Shown: one piece after another, positions 1 to 5,633 of the stretch
Layout: each line of letters opens with the position of its first letter
Numbering within the stretch: the stretch's first letter is position 1
Origin: Candidatus Cloacimonadota bacterium
GTDB lineage: Bacteria > Cloacimonadota > Cloacimonadia > Cloacimonadales > TCS61
Length of the DNA: 5,633 nucleotides
Assembly: GCA_021108055.1 (NCBI GenBank)
Contig: JAIORR010000357.1
Coordinates: 1-5,633 of the forward strand
Direction: 5' to 3'
The notes under the pieces: generated by a model
The model's database searches: none
What the model was told of the DNA's origin: nothing
Seen by the model: the letters and a program-made list of their open reading frames with translations, nothing else
Program-made: the position numbers and the translations under genes

Positions 1-1200
1 ACCACCGGAAATACAGATCACAGTTCCGTTTCTACCACCACATACCATCTCCCACGAATTGTCTCCAGCAATATCGGGAATGCCGGCAATAGCGTCAACC
101 GGCGAACCTATATTTATTGAGCCTAATTCGGTTCCATTAGTTCCATCTAAAAAATAACCATAATTACTACTATAAAGTGTTCCAACCACAATGTCATTTA
201 TTCCATCACCCGTAATATCAACGATCTTATCTACGCACCAGGGTTGATCTGCCACAGGATGCGACCAGATATTTAGACCGGTATATCCGTCTATAACAAC
301 TGCATCATGAAAACTGCTATGAGCAATAGCTATATCGGGATGCCCATCTCCATTTACATCATCCAGTGTTTCGAACCTGAGGATGAGACATGTTCCCAAA
401 ATTCCACTCCACAGCATTGAACCGTTGGTTGCATCGAGTCCGTAATAATTTCCTGCAAAATCTCCTGCTGCTACGTCATCTACTTCGTCTCCGTTTATAT
501 CGTCAACTTGTGATAAAGCCCAGACAGAAGTTCCACCTGTAATAAACTGCCACATTTGAGTTCCATTTGCCCCATTGATCCCAAATACTCTTCCTTCATT
601 TTCGTTTGTATTGGAAGCACCGCCAATTGCATCTGGAATACCATCACCGGTTACATCATCTATACCGATACAACTGAATTTTGGTCCGGCAGCATAAAAA
701 TCCCAGATAACTGTTCCATTCGTACCATCGATACAAAAAACTCTTTGCGGACCTGTTCCCATAGCGTCATTTCCAGTTGCAGCCAGAACATCTTTTGTTC
801 CATCGCTATTATAATCAAATTTTGCATCCACCTGGTAGATCCAACCCCCTTCGCCATACTGATTAGTAAAATAATTCCAGACGAATTCACCTGTTTTTCC
901 AGAAATAGCTCGGATTGCCCGGTCTCCGCCTGTGGTTCCCACGATCACATCATCATATCCATCAGAATCGATATCCTCAATAATCGTAAGCGAATTCTGA
1001 TTATAGATATTTCCGGAATAGATCTCTGTTTCCCATAAAATATCACCGGAACCGGATGCATTACCATTAAAACATCGTACATAATTATCTTCCGAGCAGA
1101 TAATCACATCATTCACACCATCCCCGGAAATATCGGGAATGGGTGAAATTGCCTTGGGGCTGTTATCATAACCGGTTGTTATCTGGTATTGCCACAATGT
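1..1200 (-). repeat. Region encoding FG-GAP/PQQ-like propeller blades, at least eight, with Asp-rich loops
   Basis: Residues 460-859 of the large secreted protein carry Asp-rich loops beginning at residues 482 (DISGDGVNDV), 535 (DIDSDGYDDV), 588 (DYNSDGTKDV), 641 (DVTGDGIPDA), 693 (DINGDEVDDV), 740 (DVNGDGHPDI), 787 (DITGDGINDI) and a degenerate one at 835 (DIAGDNSWEM). These alternate with a 'DG-x-x-G-x-x-[IL]-W' strand, with Trp at 462, 515, 567, 625, 676, 723 and 771 and Leu-Gly near 818 in the last repeat. The loops resemble the calcium-binding loops of FG-GAP/VCBS (integrin alpha-like) propellers, while the G-x-x-x-W strand resembles PQQ-type blades. Calcium binding is inferred from the motif. 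Blades continue past the window edge. Confidence 0.85.
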
Positions 1201-2577
1201 CTGTCCGATAGGAAAACTGGAACCATTTCCATCTCCAGAGAGTGTAACATCATATATTGGAGTTATCGGGTCGTTGCTGTGAATCGTCATAACGCCATTG
1301 AAACTGGTTGCAGCATCGGGACTGAACCAGATGCGAAGATCGTATGTTTGTGAAGAAATTAAAGTTATTGGAAGAATAACCGTATCATCAACGAAGAAAT
1401 GAGTATCCTCAAATTCCAGTGATGTTATTTCCAATGTTCCTGAACCCTGATTACTGATCTCAATGAACCTGCCTGTAACTGCTCCCAAGCGGATTGAACC
1501 GTAATTTAATAAGTTTGGAGAAACAACTATCTGCGGACTATCTGTAATTCCATAACCGCTTAGATCAACTTCTTCAGCAGGGTTCACCGGATCGTTCGAC
1601 TCGATCGTAAGAGTACATTCAAATAGACCCCAATCGGTTGGATCGAAGATAATGGTCAGATATTCCGTGTTCCCGGGTAGTACAATTACAGGAAGTATTT
1701 CATCGGTATAAAATTCCGGAATAGAGAAATTCATGGCATCGATGGAAAGATCGGCAGTTCCGGTATTAGTTACAGAAAGTTCAACCGATGCAGGTTGTCC
1801 AATAATTGTATTCCCGAAATCATAACTATTCCATCCCAATTGAATTACCGGTGTTCCTGCTCCACCCAGATCTACTTTATAAAGGTAGTCAAAACCACCA
1901 GAACCATTATCACAATACCACAGGTACTGTCCATCCCAGACGATTCCTGCGGGATCTGTACCTTCGGAAGGGTGTGTTTCTAATATCGTTCCTGAAGTAT
2001 CGACTTTGTATAAAGCATCGTCATAATAGTCTGCAATCCAGAGATCACTTCCATGTATGCACAAATCCCATGGTTGCTCAGTAGTACCGGGGAGTTCAAA
2101 GTTAAATTGCTGCAGAACAGTTCCTGTATTATCAACTTGATAGATCACACTCGGATTATCCGGGTAGTAGGTGGCAACCCAAAAGTTGCCATTATCATAG
2201 GCAATGCCAGACATGTAATGATCAGGTAGATCAAACTGTGATAATATCGCTCCTGAATTAATATCCAATTCAATGGCAATTGCCGGAATAGATGATGGGG
2301 GAGTGTGGTCTGTGATCCAGAGGTTTGTTCCATCCCAGGTCATGCCAAAACTATCACCGATATCAGGATTGGAAAACTGAAGCTGATAGGTCCCGTCACT
2401 CGGATCGATCTGATACACTTCATTTCCATTTGCTCCATAAATACCGCAATAAAGATAAGTGCCGTCATAAGCTAAACCGGATGCTCCCTCTGGTATTGGG
2501 TAAGATGCCACTATTGTCCATTCGGCAAAAAGAAATGTTGTGATTAAAAATAGGATGATAATAAAAGTTTTTTTCAT
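1..2577 (-). CDS. Large secreted multi-domain beta-propeller protein, 3' end beyond window (partial, 859 codons seen)
   Basis: Hand translation of the minus strand from the ATG at 2577 gives 859 codons without a stop to the window edge, so the C-terminus is missing. GGAGG lies 5 bases upstream of the ATG. Residues 1-18 are a signal peptide (MKKTF, a hydrophobic run, then FA|E). Residues 20-245 hold five NHL/SMP-30-like blades with G-[LIM]-x-[WY]-D-G and LW motifs. Residues 247-345 and 348-452 are two ASH/HYDIN-like ('choice-of-anchor D') beta-sandwiches, each with an N-[TQ]-G turn and a late SNDP. From residue 460 onward come at least eight FG-GAP/PQQ-like blades with DxxGDG loops. It is probably exported and surface-attached or released. 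In FCB bacteria such proteins usually end in a type IX secretion sorting domain, which cannot be seen here. The ligand is unknown, since propellers and ASH domains normally mediate binding, and no catalytic motif is visible. The frame and export call are secure; the role is not. Confidence 0.93.
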   Translation of the reverse strand, partial: MKKTFIIILFLITTFLFAEWTIVASYPIPEGASGLAYDGTYLYCGIYGANGNEVYQIDPSDGTYQLQFSNPDIGDSFGMTWDGTNLWITDHTPPSSIPAIAIELDINSGAILSQFDLPDHYMSGIAYDNGNFWVATYYPDNPSVIYQVDNTGTVLQQFNFELPGTTEQPWDLCIHGSDLWIADYYDDALYKVDTSGTILETHPSEGTDPAGIVWDGQYLWYCDNGSGGFDYLYKVDLGGAGTPVIQLGWNSYDFGNTIIGQPASVELSVTNTGTADLSIDAMNFSIPEFYTDEILPVIVLPGNTEYLTIIFDPTDWGLFECTLTIESNDPVNPAEEVDLSGYGITDSPQIVVSPNLLNYGSIRLGAVTGRFIEISNQGSGTLEITSLEFEDTHFFVDDTVILPITLISSQTYDLRIWFSPDAATSFNGVMTIHSNDPITPIYDVTLSGDGNGSSFPIGQTLWQYQITTGYDNSPKAISPIPDISGDGVNDVIICSEDNYVRCFNGNASGSGDILWETEIYSGNIYNQNSLTIIEDIDSDGYDDVIVGTTGGDRAIRAISGKTGEFVWNYFTNQYGEGGWIYQVDAKFDYNSDGTKDVLAATGNDAMGTGPQRVFCIDGTNGTVIWDFYAAGPKFSCIGIDDVTGDGIPDAIGGASNTNENEGRVFGINGANGTQMWQFITGGTSVWALSQVDDINGDEVDDVAAGDFAGNYYGLDATNGSMLWSGILGTCLILRFETLDDVNGDGHPDIAIAHSSFHDAVVIDGYTGLNIWSHPVADQPWCVDKIVDITGDGINDIVVGTLYSSNYGYFLDGTNGTELGSINIGSPVDAIAGIPDIAGDNSWEMVCGGRNGTVICISGG
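1222..1839 (-). repeat. Region encoding two tandem ASH/HYDIN-like (choice-of-anchor D) Ig-fold domains
   Basis: Residues 247-345 and 348-452 of the large secreted protein align with each other. Each begins with a YDFG- or NYGS-type strand, continues with a G-[QA]-[PV] turn and an E-[LI]-S-x-x-N-x-G step (SVTNTG; ISNQGS), and then 'L-x-I'. Each has a run of hydrophobic strands containing IxFDPTD or IWFSPDA, and ends in a T-I-x-SNDP-[VI] strand followed by V-x-LSG-x-G. This is the usual signature of ASH/HYDIN or 'choice-of-anchor D' beta-sandwich domains in secreted FCB proteins. Here they act as a spacer between the two propellers, which is inference from position. Confidence 0.75.
1843..2520 (-). 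repeat. Region encoding N-terminal NHL/SMP-30-like beta-propeller (about 44-residue repeats)
   Basis: Residues 20-245 of the large secreted protein contain five copies of a motif resembling G-[LIM]-x-[WY]-D-G-x-x-LW. They begin near residues 34 (GLAYDG), 78 (GMTWDG), 124 (GIAYDNG), 170 (degenerate, WDLCIHG) and 211 (GIVWDG), at intervals of 41-46 residues. Most copies are followed by a YxVD- or ELDI-type strand and a short S/N-G-T turn (YQID, YQVD, YKVD twice). This periodicity fits a five- or six-bladed propeller of the NHL, SMP-30 or YncE type, with the N-terminal strand at residues 20-30 possibly closing the ring. Such domains generally bind proteins or sugars. No metal or catalytic site is evident. 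The repeats are recognisable only at protein level, not as DNA repeats. Confidence 0.75.
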
Positions 2578-2581
2578 TTTG

Positions 2582-2588
2582 TCCTCCA
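2582..2588 (-). promoter_or_regulatory. Ribosome binding site of the large secreted protein
   Basis: On the minus strand TGGAGGA precedes the ATG at 2577, with five bases between GGAGG and the start codon. The strong match and good spacing fix this ATG as the start. It is immediately followed by the MKKTF signal peptide. Confidence 0.85.
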
Positions 2589-2609
2589 AGGATAATTTTT
2601 ACAATTCCA

Positions 2610-2638
2610 AAATTCATTATTGTTAGTAATATTGTCAA
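2610..2638 (-). promoter_or_regulatory. Possible promoter for the leftward secreted-protein gene
   Basis: A perfect TTGACA reads on the minus strand at 2638-2633. At a spacer of 16-17 bases the -10 candidates are TGAATT or GAATTT (2616-2610), which are poor matches to TATAAT. The segment GAATTTTG (2615-2608), with a TTG 20 bases upstream, also resembles the Bacteroidota TTG/TAnnTTTG promoter except for its first base. Either reading would start transcription near 2603 and leave a leader of about 25 bases. This is a motif match only, in a very AT-rich region. Confidence 0.4.
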
Positions 2639-2665
2639 AAGTTATTTATATTAAAAATAACTTTT
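2637..2665. promoter_or_regulatory. Perfect 11-bp inverted repeat between divergent -35 elements (candidate operator)
   Basis: AAAAGTTATTT at 2637-2647 is the exact reverse complement of AAATAACTTTT at 2655-2665, around a 7-base centre. The left arm overlaps the leftward TTGACA by two bases, and the right arm ends seven bases before the rightward TTGACA. It is AT-rich, lies between divergent genes and is not at a 3' end, so an operator for a dimeric regulator is more likely than a terminator. AT composition makes chance palindromes more common, so the regulatory role is inference. Confidence 0.45.
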
Positions 2666-2672
2666 AAAAGAA

Positions 2673-2701
2673 TTGACAAAAAATTCCAGATTGCATATTT
2701 A
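2673..2701 (+). promoter_or_regulatory. Possible promoter for the lipoprotein-barrel operon
   Basis: A perfect TTGACA at 2673-2678 is followed after 17 bases by TATTTA (2696-2701), or after 15 bases by CATATT (2694-2699). The -35 is exact, but both -10 candidates are weak. It would give a leader of roughly 65 bases before the ATG at 2775. No other candidate in the 197-base intergenic region has as good a -35 on this strand. Confidence 0.45.
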
Positions 2702-2721
2702 AAACACAATTTTAAAATATG
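2694..2721. repeat. Bulged AT-rich inverted repeat at start of lipoprotein leader
   Basis: CATATTTAAAA (2694-2704) pairs with TTTTAAAATATG (2710-2721) as 11 base pairs with one unpaired A (2717) and a 5-base loop CACAA. It overlaps the candidate -10 and the expected transcription start. It could be an operator half-site pair, or only AT-rich chance symmetry. RNA folding of such an A/U stem would be weak. Confidence 0.3.
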
Positions 2722-2763
2722 AAGTGTGATTTAGAGAATAAATATTTAAGAAAACAGAATATT

Positions 2764-2770
2764 AGGAGGA
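2764..2770 (+). promoter_or_regulatory. Ribosome binding site of the lipoprotein gene
   Basis: AGGAGGA at 2764-2770 is a near-perfect anti-16S match, with AGGAGG ending five bases before the ATG at 2775. It predicts efficient translation and fixes the start. Confidence 0.9.
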
Positions 2771-2774
2771 AAAT

Positions 2775-4397
2775 ATGTTCAAGAAAGTGATTCCAATATT
2801 GATTATTTTGTTTTTCATCGGATGCTCCATTCCGGATGAATTCGGCATTCCATCCTGGACGACCCAGTTCAGATTGATCTTCCTGCACGACACTTATGAT
2901 GCCGAAGCTATTGCAGATACCGTTGGCTCATTTGTGGCAAATGGAGATACTCTTCAATTTCTTGAATCGACCGAGGATTTTCAAACGATTGGTGATATCG
3001 AGATTGCAGATACGGAAGTTAAGACCACAGATTTTGTTCTGGGAGATTTTGTACCACCGGAAATTGCCGCTTTAAATGGTCTTCCCGTCAGTAATCTTCC
3101 GAATTATCCTGATATAACAATTCCATTTGGAATAATAAAAGCTTTTGATCCTTTTGATGAATATGAAGAGATCAAATTTATGGAAGGATTTCTGGAATTG
3201 ACCATCACCAATAATACCGTCTTCTGGATGGGAGATGCTGAAGATGGGAATCCGCTTGTAATAAATGTTCTGGATGGAAGTGGAGAAACTTTGGTTGGGA
3301 ATGTTGTATTTCCGAATATTGCTCCCGAGGGAGGTATTGGCTCGCAAATGATAGACCTTCAGACAGGAGAACCCTTTCCTAATACAATTCAATTAGAACT
3401 TACCGGTCAGGGTGATGTTACAGAAAATGCAACCGCAATTATCGATACTTCTGCTGCGATCCAGCTTGGTATTCAGATAATCGATATTCAGGCAGACTGG
3501 GTTACACAGGCACATATTCCTTCCCAGGAAATAGAGATCATCTCGGGATATATCGAAGCAGACCTTCCCCAGCCGGAGATAGTTAATGAGGATAGCTTTG
3601 TCTTTAACGGATATAGTGCGATCATATTTAATATTGTTTCTCCTGCTCCCGCTTTAGCAGTATTTGAATTAGTATCAAAAAAAAGCGGGGTAGAAGTTCC
3701 ATTGGTTCATAATGAAGGAGAACCGATAAATATCAATATCTCTGAAGGATTAACAGAATTTATGCTTACATCAGAGAATTACAATATAAATGAAATGTTA
3801 CAGATAATCCCGGATGGATTTGATTATGAGTTCAATACCTTGATCGGAGATAACACTGTAATAGATTCTCTGAACTATGCAGATTCGATAGGTGTGGATA
3901 TAGAGATCGTCGCAGACGTTCAGATATGTACATTCGAGGAGGAAGGTATCTGGATAATTCCTCTTGATAATGGTGAGATTGAAATTAATGAAGAGGATGT
4001 AGCAGATTTTGATGAAACCATTTATGACGCATTCAAATATGGGAAAGTCATTTTTAAATATTGGAATACAAGTGGAATGGAATTGGGATTTGATCTTCTT
4101 GTTTCCGATGACAGCACTAATGTTCTGGAAGAGATATTTAACTTTGAGAATCCCGATACAACAAAAGTTCAAATGTTCAGGATACCGCTCATGGAAGAAA
4201 CAACAGATTCCACTTATGGAGAATATGAGTTAAATATTACTCAGGATAAACTTGATTTTTTCCTGGCAGATTCGGTTTACATTGTTCCCCGCATAAATAT
4301 CAGCAGCCAAGGTGCACAGCCATGGACAGGCGGTATTACCATTCAAGGTGATCTTTCTATTGAAGTATTTATTAGTAGTGAACTTTTTGAGGATTAA
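2775..4397 (+). CDS. Highly acidic exported lipoprotein of unknown function, 540 aa
   Basis: The N-terminus MFKK, then a hydrophobic stretch ending FFIGC at Cys17, is a lipoprotein signal peptide. Phe at -3 is permitted but not the commonest residue. Ser at +2 is compatible with outer-membrane delivery. The mature protein (about 523 residues) begins with an IPSW motif at residues 25-28. I associate this with uncharacterised Cloacimonadota/FCB lipoproteins, from memory only. The rest is beta-rich, with alternating hydrophobic strands and N/D/G turns, no second membrane segment and no catalytic motif. A hand count gives about 97 Asp/Glu against about 15 Lys/Arg, so the pI is very low; such a charge could bind cations or be shielded by a partner. 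The gene starts an operon with the beta-barrel gene 10 bases downstream and is divergent from the propeller protein. Outer-membrane lipoprotein is likely; the role is unknown. Confidence 0.93.
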   Translation: MFKKVIPILIILFFIGCSIPDEFGIPSWTTQFRLIFLHDTYDAEAIADTVGSFVANGDTLQFLESTEDFQTIGDIEIADTEVKTTDFVLGDFVPPEIAALNGLPVSNLPNYPDITIPFGIIKAFDPFDEYEEIKFMEGFLELTITNNTVFWMGDAEDGNPLVINVLDGSGETLVGNVVFPNIAPEGGIGSQMIDLQTGEPFPNTIQLELTGQGDVTENATAIIDTSAAIQLGIQIIDIQADWVTQAHIPSQEIEIISGYIEADLPQPEIVNEDSFVFNGYSAIIFNIVSPAPALAVFELVSKKSGVEVPLVHNEGEPININISEGLTEFMLTSENYNINEMLQIIPDGFDYEFNTLIGDNTVIDSLNYADSIGVDIEIVADVQICTFEEEGIWIIPLDNGEIEINEEDVADFDETIYDAFKYGKVIFKYWNTSGMELGFDLLVSDDSTNVLEEIFNFENPDTTKVQMFRIPLMEETTDSTYGEYELNITQDKLDFFLADSVYIVPRINISSQGAQPWTGGITIQGDLSIEVFISSELFED

Positions 4398-4401
4398 GGA
4401 G
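4396..4401 (+). promoter_or_regulatory. Ribosome binding site of the barrel gene, overlapping the upstream stop codon
   Basis: AAGGAG at 4396-4401 shares its first two bases with the TAA stop (4395-4397) of the lipoprotein gene and sits six bases before the ATG at 4408. The overlap implies translational coupling. It also selects ATG 4408 over the in-frame ATG at 4312, which lies inside the lipoprotein gene. Confidence 0.85.
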
Positions 4402-4407
4402 AAGAAA

Positions 4408-5631
4408 ATGAAAAAAATAATATTTATCATACTTGCATTATCACTCTGTTACGGATTATTTGGAAATTTTTATTTCTTCCCCGAGAATCCGGCGAATATT
4501 GCCGATAGATACCATTCACAGATATGTTTACCACTTTTAACGAACCAGTTTAATTTCGAAAATTCAGCTTTACAGCTTGATGATATCAATATGTTCCAGG
4601 AAGGATATATACTCGATTCTAAAGATAAAAAGAAACTAACGGAAAATGATATCGAAATCTATTCTAATTTTAAAATACATCTTTTGGATTTTGGACATAG
4701 GAACTGGAATTTTTCTCTTCAAACTCTGGCATTTGCAAATGTGGAAGTATTAGATAAAATGTATTGTGATCTTGTTTTTAATGGCAACGATACTAATATC
4801 GCATATTCCAGCCATACGGGCGAGGGAAGTGAAGCATTTTCATTCTGGAAAGCCACATTTAATTATGCTTATCCAAAAGGACTTAGTATGGGAATGATAC
4901 CCGGTCTTTTTCCTGCAGATTCCACCAGCGCGTTCGTAGAATACCTGCGGGATATGACTCTCTATGCGGGTTTTAATGTAAACTTCAACTATTCCATGAT
5001 GTACGGCACAATAATAGAAAGTGAACAGAATTTCGGTTCAATGCCGGATAGTGCTTATTATAATTATACTGCACATTTGCAATATAGTGATGAATATTCT
5101 GTTGGAAGGCTTACTCCTTCCCTGGGATTTGGAATGAAAGCCAGGATCTTTGAAGGATATTTACATGCCAGTATAGATGATCTGTTCATGCAATTGAATT
5201 ATAAGAATCTTGGTGCCGGTAAATATGAAAAGATGGTTGTGGATTCTCTTTTCTATTTCGATCCTGATAACGAACCTTTTGAAATCGAAAATTTTGAAGA
5301 AGAATCAAGAGTCAAAAACAAATATGTGAAGATCAAACCATCTGTGAGTGTGGGGATGGAATACACTCTTTTCCGCAAACTACAGATAATGGCGAAATAT
5401 ATCAACGAGCAATATTCCTACAAAAACGGATTTTCTTTTGGTACCGGTTATCAATTAGCTTGCGTTCCGATGCAGGCTGTTATGGGCTACGATGAGAATA
5501 TATTCTATGAATTCAATACAGGCTTGATCTTTAAAGGATTCGAGTGGAAGATGGGTGCTACTTTCTATCATGGTTTCTTCCGGTACGGGAAAGGCATCGG
5601 TCTCGATTCGGCGTTTGTGTTTAAATTCTAA
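4408..5631 (+). CDS. Outer-membrane beta-barrel protein (DUF5723-like), 407 aa
   Basis: Residues 1-19 form a signal peptide (MKK, a long hydrophobic core, cleavage likely after LFG). Cys14 is preceded by Leu, so no lipobox exists. The mature N-terminus carries ENPANIAD, with an N-P-A motif at residues 27-29 seen near the start of several FCB outer-membrane barrel families (DUF5723, PorV/FadL-like). The rest alternates polar and aromatic/hydrophobic residues with many Tyr, Phe and Gly, as expected for transmembrane strands separated by turns. The last residues, FVFKF, end in a C-terminal Phe, the typical signal for barrel assembly. Translation starts at ATG 4408, directly after an AAGGAG site overlapping the upstream stop, so it is probably coupled to the acidic lipoprotein. 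It could be a channel, a transporter or a surface scaffold. The barrel call is good; the family name is from memory and uncertain. No terminator is visible because the window ends two bases after the stop. Confidence 0.9.
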   Translation: MKKIIFIILALSLCYGLFGNFYFFPENPANIADRYHSQICLPLLTNQFNFENSALQLDDINMFQEGYILDSKDKKKLTENDIEIYSNFKIHLLDFGHRNWNFSLQTLAFANVEVLDKMYCDLVFNGNDTNIAYSSHTGEGSEAFSFWKATFNYAYPKGLSMGMIPGLFPADSTSAFVEYLRDMTLYAGFNVNFNYSMMYGTIIESEQNFGSMPDSAYYNYTAHLQYSDEYSVGRLTPSLGFGMKARIFEGYLHASIDDLFMQLNYKNLGAGKYEKMVVDSLFYFDPDNEPFEIENFEEESRVKNKYVKIKPSVSVGMEYTLFRKLQIMAKYINEQYSYKNGFSFGTGYQLACVPMQAVMGYDENIFYEFNTGLIFKGFEWKMGATFYHGFFRYGKGIGLDSAFVFKF

Positions 5632-5633
5632 AC

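Noticed and set aside
660..890. 76-codon minus-strand open frame inside the large gene
   Set aside because: It is a frame-shifted shadow of the same strand. The real frame continues unbroken through it with intact blade motifs.
556..1038. 160-codon open frame on the plus strand, Ser/Ile/Cys-rich
   Set aside because: It is antisense to the FG-GAP-like repeats of the minus-strand gene. It has no ribosome site or family resemblance, and its openness follows from the repetitive codons of the real gene.
1..1200. CRISPR-like or tandem DNA repeat suggested by recurring CCATCnCC-type words
   Set aside because: The words are the antisense of the recurring GDG loop codons. They diverge at DNA level and are spaced by protein blade length, so they are coding repeats.
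1795..2543. Several 62-92 codon frames on both strands
   Set aside because: All overlap the N-terminal propeller and first ASH domain of the large gene in other frames. None has a good ribosome site or a plausible protein composition.
2637..2665. Inverted repeat read as a rho-independent terminator
   Set aside because: The stem is A/T-rich with only one G-C pair, and it lies upstream of two divergent genes rather than after a stop codon.
3072..4172. Antisense frames of 106 and 124 codons, and a 74-codon frame-shifted plus frame
   Set aside because: They are shadows of the lipoprotein gene, whose frame carries a clear signal peptide, a strong ribosome site and consistent beta-rich sequence throughout.
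4312..4407. N-terminal extension of the barrel gene to an ATG at 4312
   Set aside because: The extra 32 residues would overlap the lipoprotein gene and bury the signal peptide. AAGGAG at 4396-4401 and the MKK signal sequence point to ATG 4408.

Overview
The window looks like chromosome from an AT-rich, Gram-negative, FCB-group bacterium. Candidatus Cloacimonadota is the best guess, with Bacteroidota, Marinimicrobia or Fibrobacterota relatives as alternatives. The reasons are the low GC, the strong AGGAGG-type ribosome sites, and a gene content made only of exported proteins: a giant multi-propeller secreted protein, an outer-membrane-type lipoprotein and an outer-membrane beta-barrel. No marker gene is present, so the taxonomy is inference.

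Layout. Positions 1-2577 on the minus strand are one uninterrupted reading frame of 859 codons. It starts at an ATG at 2577 and runs off the left edge without a stop. It reads as a signal peptide, an NHL/SMP-30-like beta-propeller, two tandem ASH/HYDIN-type ('choice-of-anchor D') beta-sandwich domains, and then at least eight FG-GAP/PQQ-like propeller blades with Asp-rich loops. The C-terminus, where a type IX secretion sorting domain would normally sit, lies outside the window. Positions 2578-2774 are a 197-base, very AT-rich divergent intergenic region. It holds two back-to-back TTGACA hexamers, a perfect 11-bp inverted repeat between them, and a second, bulged inverted repeat in the promoter/leader of the rightward genes. 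Positions 2775-4397 (+) encode a 540-residue, extremely acidic lipoprotein. After a 10-base gap, 4408-5631 (+) encode a 407-residue outer-membrane beta-barrel protein with a signal peptide and a terminal Phe. The window ends two bases after that stop codon.

How they may work together. The lipoprotein and barrel genes are almost certainly one transcription unit: the ribosome site of the second overlaps the stop codon of the first. They plausibly form an outer-membrane lipoprotein/barrel pair. The divergent gene encodes a large secreted or surface-attached repeat protein and may share a control region with the pair. No enzyme, mobile element, RNA gene, CRISPR array or defence system is visible. 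The unusual content is the composite architecture of the large protein, the uncharacterised acidic lipoprotein-barrel pair, and the symmetric divergent control region.
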